64,000 nucleotides of DNA from Ficedula albicollis (lineage: Eukaryota; Chordata; Aves; Passeriformes; Muscicapidae), in NCBI RefSeq assembly GCF_000247815.1, contig NC_021673.1:1-64000 (forward strand), written 5' to 3'. Numbering within the stretch: the stretch's first letter is position 1; each line of letters begins with the position of its first letter. The notes below the pieces were generated by a model. That model was not told the DNA's origin, ran no database searches, and saw nothing but the letters and a program-made list of their open reading frames with translations. The position numbers and the translations under genes are program-made. Below are positions 52,261 through 64,000 of the stretch, piece after piece.

Positions 52261-52819
52261 TTTCTATAGGGCATAAACATAAGCAAGACGAGATACCTGA
52301 TGCTGTCTGGAAGTAAGAATGAGTAACTAGAAGTATCTGGAACCCTTAAGATATATACACTATATTGATACTGTGTGATGGCAACAAGTTTCTGACTGCA
52401 CAAATGGCTTCCCAACTGGATGTGTTGTTTCAAAATGGACTCTTAGAAGTACAACAAATAAAACTGGTACAAGGCTTCTCTCCTCCTTACAATTATAGAT
52501 GTCACTTCACGAATTCCCTTTTTTAACGTCTATGAATCTTTTAGAGGCTTACTAAGATGAAACATCAGTATCACAATTCTTGCTTCCTGCCATATTCACC
52601 TTCCACCATCTCCCAGAAGCTCTCAGTCTGTAAGTCCAAGTTTTCTAGGTACCATGCATTTTAATATAACGTTCACAACAATCCAGAAGTCTTTAACTTA
52701 GAAAACATCCCATTTGCAAAACTGTGAATTGGAACATGAAATGAAGCTCAGTTCTATTTCATGTGTGTCTGTTCACAGCTCAGAATAATCTGCCACCAAG
52801 CTCAAGTGGAGCACTTGGA

Positions 52820-52851
52820 TGCAACAACAACAACAACAACAACAACAACAA
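52820..52851. repeat. CAA microsatellite
   Basis: About nine CAA units followed by an A-rich stretch leading into the 593-base G run. Confidence 0.9.
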
Positions 52852-52886
52852 CCAAAAACAACACCAAACAAACAAAAAAATACAAA

Positions 52887-53510
<624 letters not shown>

Positions 53511-54879
53511 CGAAAAAAAAAAAAGTCTTTGGAATTGAAACAAATAAACCTTACAGACCAGCTTTGAGTTCCACCAGCTTTAAGACATCTGATCATACCA
53601 CTGCTGTGATCAAATGTACGGAAGGGATTTTGTGTGAAGAACTACCAGAATGCACCTCTTGAAAAGGATGGCTTTGGGAGGGAGAAGAACAACAGAGCTC
53701 AGCAGCACCATGACTAGCTTGGAGAGGGAAGAAGCTGGTCGAGAGCTCATTGTCTCTTCCATTACAATAATCAAAAAACAGTTGGCAGGATCAGATAATT
53801 CCTTATGCAAGATAAGCTGAAAAAATTCCTGACACAAAACACTGACTGCTAGAAGTTCAGAAGAGTTCAGGAAGACATCAGTAGACTAACCTCCATAAAT
53901 AAAATCCACATAGAGGCACTACACACAGAACAGGTTTGGGTCAGAAAGCTCCAAAGCTCCAAATCAGAATATTCTTATGAAGGATCACTAAGGCTTTGCC
54001 TTGCTCCTGTACTTCCATGCTGCCTTCCACTGCCTCCATTCTGCACGGGACACAGAACTAAACAATTATTATTTTTTTTTAGAAAGAGAAGAGCAATACA
54101 AACATCTCACAGATACATTTTATCCACACACCTACATGCATCAGGAAATCCAAGTTTTCTCAACTAGGAACTCAAATTTGTTTAACAAGCCCATATTGCA
54201 CAAAATCACACTGATCACAATTAAAGCCTTGACTAGCATTAATATGATTTTATTTTCTTCATTATTTATGAACCTTTCTCTATTTCACAGCCTGAAACCA
54301 GTCCATGGCTGGAAAAGGACAAACCTTCAGTCTCTACCAGCAGCTTGCTCACACAGTTGAACGTTGTACAAGGTTTTCACTGTAGCTGTTCCTTGCAACT
54401 ACCTTCCCAATCAAATTCCTTGCTGCAAGGTCCCATGATTCCTTCAGGCTGCCCTAGTCACCCAAATACCTCCTTGTTTACCACAACAGGAACATGCACA
54501 CAGCAAACCAGTGCCTCCATTCCAGGCCCTGTTCCCTGAGGATGCCCTTGCAGAAAACTACGCAGGGAGATCTGTGGTAAAACGTGGAACAAACCGTCCA
54601 AAACAAACAGTTCATGAGGCTCTTTTCTAGCCATTCCAGTGTCAGCTGGCTTATGCTCTGACAAGACAGTATCTACCCCCATGACAAAAGAAAAATGAGC
54701 AGGATATTTTTCATTAGCAAAGCTCTACTGTTTTCAAGCATACTCTCTTTACCTCACTATTGCCAGTAGTGATCTCTACAACCCTGTAACTGACTGGGAG
54801 AAACAGTCACTTTTATTCAATTAAAACTAAAACAGACCACCATTCAATTTTGAGGAAAATATCTTTAGTTCTTCTTCTA

Positions 54880-55560
54880 ATAAAACTTCCATAATTTTTA
54901 TAATATACTGAAATGTGAGTCCTTGAGGTCATGTAGTTCTTCCTCATCTCAAAGAAGTATCACCAGTATCTCCCTCATCTCTGATAGAGGTTACTTCTCT
55001 AACCAGTATCTAAAAACCTCCAATGACAGAGATTTTATGACTTATATAATCAGTCTCTATACTTAGATATTATAAATAAAACCAAAAATACCCCTATTCC
55101 CTTACTGATGAAGCCTTCAGAGGTCTCCCACCAGTACTGCCCTCCAAGTTCCCAGTCTTTTGGATTGTTAGTCATACAGATTACCAAAACCAGAAAAACA
55201 TTCTTGAAGTATATGCCATGGGTTTACAATTCCATTGCCATGAATTAATGCCTCTGTGTTATTCCCTGCCCCACTTCCCAATCAGGCTAACAGTTCATGT
55301 GATTTCTTACTAGACACTAGGCAGCTCACAGGACATCCAAGTCTTCCTCCTGAATGGTGACATTTCATTTAAATCCACAATGTATCAGGAGATGCAAAAC
55401 TCCTGAAGTTTCATAAATTTATGAAACTCATTGCTTACCCCTTTTTCCAAATCACTGATAAATCTGTTATAGATCCTCCATACCCATCAGACCTGTTGTT
55501 CAGTCTGTTCTAACACTGACAAGTTATTTGTCATATATATTAAATATTTGTTACTATGCT
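54880..55560 (-). mobile_element. Ancient CR1-like remnant
   Basis: Successive diverged words fit an old CR1 in reverse: GTGAGTCCTTGAGGTCATGT, AAACCTCCAATGACAGAGAT and CCCCTTTTTCCAAATCACTG with ATAAA following. All frames are broken and the edges are uncertain. Confidence 0.4.
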
Positions 55561-55599
55561 GGCATACTCTGATACTCTTCTTTCATTGCTGTAAATGCC

Positions 55600-58500
55600 A
55601 TTTAATATAAGACATATATGTATTTACCATAAAATCCTATGACCAAATTTGAGAGGTAGATAGCCAAACAAAAAGAGGACAGAGGATAAGCAAAGGAGTC
55701 ACATACAAAAGTTTGCATGAATTAGCAATTTTGGAGTGTAACTAATATTAAACTGTACAGATTAGCAGGAACTATGAAATAACATGTATTAGAGGAAATT
55801 AAACATGGACAAGGACTTATATTGCCACAGAGAGCTTCCTAAGCATAGTGAAGAGGACAAAGACCAATATCACTAAGGGGAAAAGAAGGTGATTTGAACT
55901 GACAGCAAGTACATTGTAAATACAGCTATGACTCCAGAGTTAAAAAAGGCACATAGACCTTTATAGGGGTATCTGGTGGATAAAAGGCAAGAAGATTGGC
56001 TTTGGAAGATAAAGTGGAACAGGAAAAGGACAGAGGAGCAGATTAAAAAGTTCAGAACAACAAAAGAAGAAAATGAACCTCTCAGCAGGTTCTTGTGTGC
56101 AGATGACACAGCCAAGGTCGCCAGCACAAGGCACTAGTGAAGGTTCCTGCAGTCAAGTCACAAGAGGACAGATGTCTGGACAAGAGTATTGACAAGACCA
56201 GCAACACAGATCTTCTCAAGACTAAACAGGCAGATTCCTGTTTGAGTAAGAAAAAGAAAAAAGAGAAAGAAACAAAGAAAAAAGCAGGGGAGGGAGACAC
56301 AGGCAGGATCCATTTAAGGGATCCAGCCAGCAGTAAGGCCTATGGCAGAGACCAGAGGACAGAGGAAACTGAGAAAAGAAATGACCTGCAGCAAGACTAG
56401 TAACTTGTTCAACAAAATATAAGGCAACAGCTGGGTACCTAGAGAAATGTCATAAATGTACTGAAATGTACATAAATGCCTGAAATGTACTACTGGACAG
56501 CAGAAAACACATTGATAAAAAGATAATAAACATAAATGTGGTGATTAAAGCTGTATTTGTCCATGCAAATGCTACAAAAAGAGAAGAACAACAAACGCAA
56601 CAGAAAAGAGCAAGTACAGGATGAAACCTTTGGGGGAAAAAAATTCTTCCCACAAAATTGATGTGCAAGACACTGATGAAACTGAACAGGAGTAAAAGCA
56701 TAGTAAAAATAAATAACTGAAAGAAATTTAACCTTTCTAAAAGCCCAACTGCTAACCAGAGGTGTTAACAAACTATCAAGTTCTCAAGGAGGAGAGAATG
56801 AAGGGTCCCACTTGAGAGTTTTAACCTTTAAGAGATTTCACGTTTTAGGAGGATCCTTTCTGCCTGGAAAAAATGAGGAAGAAGACATCATCTAAGCTGG
56901 CAATATGGAAAAGCACAAAAGCAGAATCAGGTGCACAAGAGCAAAGGGCAAAGTGACCTTAGCAAAGGAACACAGGTTACCAGAAAGATGAATCCAAGAG
57001 CTAACTGCCCTTAGGAAATATGGCAGATTTATCCAATGAGTCCACTGGATGTCCATTCAAGTGTCAACAAAGCAAAAAAAAAAAAAAAAGATTTCTCACA
57101 ACATTCTATCTCTGTTTGCTTCTCCCCCTTTTTTATTTGGGGGGGGAGAAAGTAATTTTCAGTAACCAAATTAAATAATGTTATCACAGATAGAATTTTT
57201 AAAAATAGTCATTTGAAGAAGAGATTGGTCCCTGAAATTAGAGCAGAATTTGACTCCAAGAAAGTCCACTAAAGTTTGCTATGCAACTTGATTTTCAAAA
57301 AATTAATTCAGGTGCTGACACACTTTGGATAGCAATAAAACAGAGGAGCCAGCACTAGGTAAACTCAAGGTAATGGCTGGCATGGTACATTCTCTTATTT
57401 GGCAGGATACAGGGCCTGGAGAGATAAAATGAAGTTATAACTTCTTTTCACCTTTTTTAAGTAATGGAAGAGTGATTACCCCAAACCATGTTTTGATCAA
57501 AATGAACGTGAGATGAACAAAAAACTAAAGTAAAGAACAAACCAGGTAGCAAAGCAGAACTAAAGGAGATGATAATGAAGGAAAGGAGAAGGTAATACAA
57601 GAGGCACCAGAACAACAGCCAAGAAGATCCAGCCTTGGCAACAAGAAGCAGGAAGATACATACAGATATTCCAGGCTAGTGCAAATATTCAAGTAAGACG
57701 CCACTAGCAACAAAACTCCCAGGGCAGAAAAGGAAGACTTTCCTGGCATCCAAATAAGTAATGGAAATGAGTTCTGCTATATGCATTCCAGTATAAATTA
57801 AAAATTTCCCAGGCTTAAGAGCCCTGTGTGCTGCTTTCACATGAAGGCCAGCTAGATGTGGAATAAGCAAATTCACATAACTATTTTTGCTGCTCTTCTT
57901 GATACTAAAGGAAGAGCACTGGTGTGCAAATGCCAAGGGAAACTTTAGAAAAGGCAAAATCATCCCATCTGCCACCCTCCCATTCCGGCTCTGCTCAGAT
58001 ACAGCCATCACAACCCAGACCACCCTGGCAAACCCATATGTCCACAACAAAACCACTGCTACCACCTGCATACCGACTCTCCGCCAGCCCCAAACAGCTG
58101 CCAATCTTGCCCAGCCTGCTCCTGTACACTGGCACCACATCATCTCTTCACAGCTCTCACCAACACAGAATGCCACCTCAAAGTCCTTGGACCTGCCAGC
58201 CCCACCATATCCACGATCTAAAGGACACACACACACAAGATCCTACACGTCTGGAGTAAGCCCGAATCACAGAGACTACTCAGTATCTTCCATGAGCCCT
58301 GCAGGTTTCTGTGATCTCTCTACAAGAGCCCCCACCTGAGGTCTTCAAAAAGGTGTCACAGGAGGTGCCAGAATCCTCAAGAAAGAAGCACTCGGGACTA
58401 TTAGTAGCCAAACAATATCACCTTCCTTGGGGTTCTTTAACAGCCTTATTTCTGTTAAATGTGTATCAATGCTAGAAATCCAAATGTTATAAATGGTGAC

Positions 58501-59150
58501 TGCTCTCAGACGCTAGAGTCATTTAAAGAATGTTTCCAATGGCAGCAAAACAGGGTAAGCATTTCCCCTTAAATGGAGATCGAAGACCTGATTCTTAAAC
58601 AAAAGCTGGAACATTTTAAAGACCTGAAGGATTGCTTTAATTAAGCATGGCACCCTGAAATTCTCTCATGGGTGAGTTTCCATAGACTGCTACAGATCTG
58701 CAGAGCTAATCTCTTCAAGCCCCTGAAAGTCACCTGTTAAGTAGCCAGAGGATACATAACGAGCCAAGACTGGAGACAAGAACCAGAGGCAGCACCCCAA
58801 GGCTTCATCAGGTTCTTGTCAGAATTGTTTTTCAAAACACAAGTTTGATTACAGAACAAAGTGTCCTACAAGCCCATTTGGGTTAGATCCAGTGCAGATT
58901 CTGCACCATGATCAGGCTGAAAAGCATGCTATTCACCATTCGTGGAGAATCACAGCAAAAAGCACAGCACACATCCCCCCAAACACAAGCCTGTATTATC
59001 CATGAATCAGTGCATAGGCTGGGGGTTCCAAAGACCCCGGTGTTCTGGCGAGGCAGCTACCAGCACCCCAGGAGCACACTGCAGGAGCCCATCCAGCCCA
59101 GCACAGAACCTCCAGTTTCCACTCATCCCTCTATTCAGAGCCAGCCAGCT
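55600..59150. other. Intron 1 near exon 1: nothing recognised
   Basis: A-rich intron without recognised exons. Frames at about 57676-58339 on both strands overlap each other and look random. Confidence 0.45.
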
Positions 59151-59170
59151 CACTAACTTTCCCGACTCAC

Positions 59171-59248
59171 CACCCCATGGACCAGAAACTCAAAAAGTTT
59201 GCTTTTCGTAGCTTTGCGAGCCCCTCCTGTAACTTCATCTGTAGCCAT
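59171..59248 (-). CDS. SMARCD3: SMARCD3 coding exon 1 (start codon exon)
   Basis: This exon encodes residues 1-26, MATDEVTGGARKATKS followed by KLFEFLVHGV, which matches the N-terminus of the human long isoform (MAADEVAGGARKATKS...). The ATG is the reverse complement of 59246-59248. The frame stays open upstream of it, but I see no other in-frame ATG, so this start is chosen. The donor GTGAGT is at 59165-59170, and the exon ends in phase 0 with a Val codon that joins Arg-Pro of exon 2. The 5' UTR immediately upstream (about 59250-59330) is strongly purine-rich on the transcribed sense strand. The short isoform's first exon is not seen. Confidence 0.95.
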
Positions 59249-60400
59249 CAGGGTCTCCTCAGCCTCTCTCACTCTCTCTCTTCCTCTTTCTTTCCCTTTT
59301 CTGCCTTTTTCTCCAACTCTCCCCTCTGAGTCCTGCTGGGCTCTCACACTTCTAATAGCGCGGAGTGGGGAGGGGGCCCCTTCAGGGCCTTCCTGACGGC
59401 CCACTCGCGCTCAGCCTCAGCTGCTGCATTCCTCCACTGATAAGCCAGAAATAGTTTGTGCTGCCGGGCTCTGTCTGTTTACTCTGCAGGGACAGAAAAT
59501 CCAGCTTTTTAAACCTCTCTGTCCAAACAGCAGAGATAAGCAGGAGGCAAATTGAAAAACACGTCTCAGTTTTCCGTGGTAGTGCTGCAGCCTCTCCTCC
59601 TCTGCATCAGGGATGGGAAATTCTGGGGCAAGGGGAAGGGGGAGGGGGCAACTTCAGCAGTGACACAGAGCTCAGCACCTCGCAGAGATGTTTTCCCATT
59701 AGAAAATGCAGCAGGCGAGCAGTGGTTTTCCCCTGCTCCCACTGCTCCTCCCGCACTGTATTTCCAGGCCCTTTCCCCAGGGACCTGGCAGGCAGCACAC
59801 AGAAACATTCGCTGGCAGCATTTCCAGCATGAGAGACGAGAGCTAACCCCTCTGGACAAGAGAAGCAGCGGGAGGCCGGAGCTGGGAACAGGGAGGGACA
59901 ACATGTGGAAGCGAGGGGAAAGAAAGCGTGTGAGATCAGCGGAGGGAGGGGGTGGGAGGCAGCATGGCGGCACAGCTCCCACGGCTTGCTTCCAGCCCCC
60001 ACTCCCACCACCTCTCCCCAGCGACCACTCTCGGGATGCTCTGGTACCACTGTGACGCATCCTCTAGAGACCCAAACGACTGACAGATGCAGACAAATTA
60101 ACACCGCAGCTGCTCTAAGACATCAGCAGCTCACTGCTTGTCACACAAAGCCGTGCTTGACAGTGTGTGATATCCCAGGACACTGCTGGGAACACAAAGC
60201 CCACGGGGGAAGGGAGCAGAGAGCAGCAGCTCACCCCCTTGGCAGCCCTGGGGCGAGCGTGGCGCTGGCAGCACGGCGGCCATTCCGCAGGCAGAGCGCG
60301 GCTGCTCCGTGATGGCCGAGCCGCAGTGATGGCCGGGGCCCTGCTCTGCTTCCCGGAGCCTGCAAGGGCCGATGCTCCCTGGTCTCCCTTAGCACAGCAA
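59249..60400 (-). promoter_or_regulatory. SMARCD3: SMARCD3 5' UTR and promoter region (GC-rich)
   Basis: The region is directly upstream of the start codon. The first 80 bases are polypurine on the sense strand (AGAGAGTGAGAGAGGC-type). GC and CpG content rise between about 59340 and 60370, with CGGCGGCCATTCCG (YY1-like) and GAGCGCGGCTGC. No TATA box was evident. The transcription start cannot be placed without transcript data, so this is inferred from position and composition. Confidence 0.5.
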
Positions 60401-60879
60401 TAGGCGAGATGTTGCCCGCTTACAAGAGGGGTTTATTGTATTCCTCTGCTTCAAATTCTTGTCTACAGGCTGTGAATTTTCTGGCAAGACTGCAAACAGA
60501 ACAGAATCAGATCAGAAACAAATAAAAAATGTTCTGCCCGCATCCATTACTAAAAACAAGCACAGAAGAGACTGACTAGCAGTGAAAGGCAAGTCATGAA
60601 GGTCACGTAACCTTCTGTACATGGGTATGAAGACAGTGACCTCCACTGATTTTTAGGGTCACTCCAATTTAAGTGCTAGTGTGTGGCAATAGCCCTAGGA
60701 ATCAGAGAAACTTAGGGAGGGTGAGTGTGGTTATCCACTCCCCCTCTCAGCCCCTCAGAAGGAATATGCCAAGCAAATCAACACAGCCTTGCCTTGTTCT
60801 GTGCTGGAAAAATTCCTCAAGTTCTAGCTGAATTAAAGGCACATATAATCTGGAAACAACTGCTGTGTGTCTGGTGGGC

Positions 60880-60945
60880 GTGATAATGTCAGGTTAACTT
60901 GATCTACAGGACTTTTTCCAACCTAAACGACTCTAAACTCTACAT
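60880..60945 (+). mobile_element. CR1 3' terminal remnant
   Basis: TTGATCTACAGGACTTTTTC followed by CAACCTAAACGACTCTAA resembles the final bases of CR1. Very short. Confidence 0.4.
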
Positions 60946-61243
60946 GTCAGCTTGACTGGCAAGGCAGCATCCAGCTGGTATCTGCCATGCTCTTTTTAGA
61001 CCCCAGACTCACACAGAAATGCTGGCTGCCATCATGTGAGCCCGTGCCGCGTTCCCGGCAGACACCGTGCATTTTCCTCACAGTCTGCACGAGCTGTTGT
61101 GCCGCACCGGCCGGCAGTCCCAGCGGTCCCGGCCGTGGGGGTCACCGGCCCGGCCCGTGCGGCGGTTGCCCCCTCGAGGGAGCCCTGCGGGCCCTCCCCG
61201 CCCGAAACGGCACCGAGGCTGGGCCGCAGAGGCTCCTGCAGCA

Positions 61244-61768
<525 letters not shown>

Positions 61769-61871
61769 GGCGCGGCGCGCGCATGCCCGGCGCAGCCCCG
61801 TGAAGGTCAGCGCGGCCGCGGAGACGCGCGGGAGGAGCGCGCTCACCCCCCACGTGGGCGCGCCCCGGCCT

Positions 61872-62099
61872 TTGTCCCCCGCCCGCGCATGCGCTCGGCT
61901 CCGCCCCAGCCTCCCGTTCTTCCCCTCGGCTGCAGACATGGCCTGGAACTGCCCCCAGACATCGACAGCCGCCGATTACCTTCCGTTGTCCCCCGCCCGC
62001 GCATGCGCTCGGCTCCGCCCCAGCCTCCCGTTCTTCCCCTCGGCTGCAGACATGGCCTGGAACTGCCCCCAGACATCGACAGCCGCCGATTGCCTTCCG
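61872..62099. repeat. 114-bp tandem duplication in the CpG island
   Basis: Unit 1 is 61872-61985 and unit 2 is 61986-62099, 113 of 114 bases identical; the single difference is GATTA versus GATTG. Each unit carries a GC-box-like CCCGCCC, an NRF1-type palindrome GCGCATGCGC, an ATG within GCAGACATGGCCTGG, and a CTTCCG end. It is either a recent real duplication or an unmerged assembly overlap near the G run. Confidence 0.95.
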
Positions 62100-62109
62100 G
62101 AGCAGGAGG

Positions 62110-63290
62110 ACATTTGCTATGACGTGCTACTGATTTCAGCTGAAAACCATACAATATATATTTTAATCTAGTTGTATGTTCTTAACAGACATCCAAAACC
62201 AGATTTCCTTGAACATCAAATTCCAAGGCCAGCCACTTGCAAATGAAGGAGTGGCACTCTCGCTTCAGCCGTCGACTGAGTAAATGTAAAAATATAAAAA
62301 GTTTTTAAAAACCCTGTAACAATAAAAACTCAGCTCTTATTTAGCATGATGAAAACTCTCCAAGCACTTTAGAAAATAAATCAGTAAATGCAGCTCTTAT
62401 ATTTTGCAAATGGAAAATACTGTACAAATGGATGGAAGTGACTTGCCCAACATCACCTAGCTGAGAATGAAACCCATTTCCTGTGATTCTTCAACCTTTC
62501 ACAATAGTGTCCAGGAAAACTACTGTGCGAGGCATTTGCACAAAAGGGTGAAGGTTACCATGCAAGAATGTAACTTCCATATTAAGAGAAACAGCATATC
62601 ATTTTATTTTAAATTGTTTGGTTTTCTGTTTTCCCAACTTTTTTTTTTTCATAGAAGTGTGGAAAATAATTGTCAGTGTTCTTTTAAAAAGTGACTGATT
62701 CAATGCAAGTCATCCCCAACTGCTGCAAGTATCTCTGTTCTGGAGATTCTCAGTGCTGTGGGGCTCTCTGCAAGGCTTCTGTTCCTCCAGTGGTTCTTGA
62801 AGGCTGAGCATGCACTGGGGCCTCATTCATACTTTAAGCTTGCTTCATGTCACTTTCCCAGACCATTTCATTTCAGACAAAGGCTGACCTTCCCTGGTAC
62901 TTCCTGAGGCACTGGCAGCCCACCTGCTCCCCATGTGTGTGCTTTGGTTTAATTTCTGCGCTGTTATTCAGGCTTTTCAGGCTGTTAAACTAAGATGGTC
63001 CGATTAGAAAAGAGATGAACCAAGTTGTTTTAGGGAGACATGTTTGCTGTTACTTGTGATTTTTTGATCTGTAGGTAATTATAGAAGTACATTAAGGTGC
63101 TGACTGCCTTAAGCAGGTGTGGTTTCCTCATCCAAGTTTCACTAAAGTCAGTCATCCTTTCAATGAAACTTAAAATATTCACCAACAGATTTGGAACTGA
63201 TGCAATATGGCATAGAATACATGCTGGAACCAGAAAATATCTGAAGACTGAGGCTCTGCTTAATCTAAAGAAATGTCCACTTGTTCCTGA
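62110..63290. other. Non-coding DNA right of the CpG island
   Basis: AT-leaning DNA without recognised exons or repeats. If the CpG island drives a + strand gene, this would be its first intron. Confidence 0.4.
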
Positions 63291-63299
63291 GTTCTGAAT

Positions 63300-63640
63300 T
63301 ATTCAATAGTCTCATTAACAATATGGATAATGTACTTAGAGAACATGCTTATTCAATTTCCCAGCAACATACAGTTTGGAGAGGTTAAAAGTTTGCTACA
63401 AGAGATGATTAAAACTAAAATCCTGAGGACCTGGAGATATGTCCTGGTTTTTTTTAAACCACAATTCAATCAGAAACAGTGCAGAGTTCCACATAAGGAC
63501 ATAAATCAACAACTATCTATACAAAAGATAGGGAACAACTGGTTGAAAAGAGTTTTTTTAATAAAAAATATCTGGGGATATGATAGATCATAAGCTGATG
63601 TGAGGTCACAGTACTACACTGTCACAAAATAAACAGGTAA
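63300..63640 (+). mobile_element. Ancient CR1 remnant
   Basis: It contains CATTAACAATATGGATAATG, then GGAGAGGTTAAAAGTTTGCT, then AAGATAGGGAACAACTGGTT, then ATCTGGGGATATGATAGATC and ATAAGCTGATGTGAG. This order matches the reverse transcriptase thumb region of old CR1 copies. All frames are broken. Confidence 0.6.
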
Positions 63641-64000
63641 CCCCCAGAAGATCAGGAACTGCAGGAATGCTGCCCCACTGCTCTCATCCCCTTGGTGGCA
63701 GCATCAGCACTGACAGCAATACTCTAGATTCTTCTTTTCTCATTTCATCTCTCATCCTTCTCCCCATCCCCTGAGCTCTCCAGGGAACAAGCTGTTCCAG
63801 CTCAACATTTCCTTAAGGATGCAAAATTAAATTTTGCCAGAATTGCCGATGAACTCCTCCAAATCAATTCTGTCATGGTATGAATGGTCAGTGTCTCATC
63901 CAGACCAACCTTTGCAGTCAGGGGCTCTGTGCATCAGAGTAAATGTGGGAGAAACCAGGATGGTGAAGGAGAGGACAGTAAGAGTGACAATAACTGTAAG

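Noticed and set aside
59249..59404. N-terminal extension of SMARCD3 upstream of the chosen start
   Set aside because: The frame is open upstream, but its first codon in this interval is GTG and there is no in-frame ATG. The chosen ATG matches the known N-terminus.
62110..64000. NUB1 coding exons expected from mammalian gene order
   Set aside because: No sequence encoding recognisable NUB1 segments was seen. Only the CpG island hints at a divergent gene.

Overview
The window is vertebrate nuclear DNA, almost certainly from a bird and probably a passerine. It has a multi-exon gene with consensus GT/AG splice sites, many CR1 LINE fragments of different ages, and at least two avian-type endogenous retroviral LTRs. 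I see no bacterial-style operons, CRISPR arrays or phage genes.

One gene organises the window: SMARCD3 (BAF60c), a subunit of SWI/SNF (BAF) chromatin remodelling complexes, on the minus strand. Thirteen coding exons can be read from the start codon at 59248 to the last exon at about 7488-7540. Joined, they give about 485 residues, against about 483 in the human long isoform. All internal exons keep phase across their splice junctions. The SWIB/MDM2-like domain lies in exons 8-9. The only break is at the extreme C-terminus: a one-base frameshift in the last exon, next to an apparent assembly error.

Region by region. 1-780 is very AT-rich, repeat-like DNA. 1562-2330 is a GC-rich, compositionally odd block that opens with a 20-G run. 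2400-7080 is unassigned sequence downstream of SMARCD3. 7081-7540 holds the likely 3' UTR and the last exon. 7563-8536 is a pure 974-base G run flanked by a 64-bp direct duplication of the last exon boundary. 8537-47511 holds exons 12 to 2 and introns carrying CR1 fragments, a solo ERVL-type LTR (about 15022-15560), an ERV 3' end with LTR (about 31900-32534), a 20-bp minisatellite, and two near-identical 0.76-kb copies of an unclassified repeat (13599 and 37246). 47512-59170 is intron 1 with a second G run of 593 bases. 59171-59248 is coding exon 1. 59249-60400 and 61030-62110 are GC/CpG-rich, promoter-like blocks. The second holds a third G run (523 bases) and a 114-bp tandem duplication carrying palindromic NRF1-type motifs. 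62110-64000 has no recognised exon and ends in an old CR1.

I did not find a new biological system. The most useful observations are the three very long G runs as probable gap-fill artefacts (one corrupts SMARCD3), the young 0.76-kb repeat pair, and the duplicated promoter module. Neighbouring genes known from other vertebrates (CHPF2 downstream, NUB1 upstream) could not be shown from coding sequence here. Comparisons with human proteins are from memory, not from a search.
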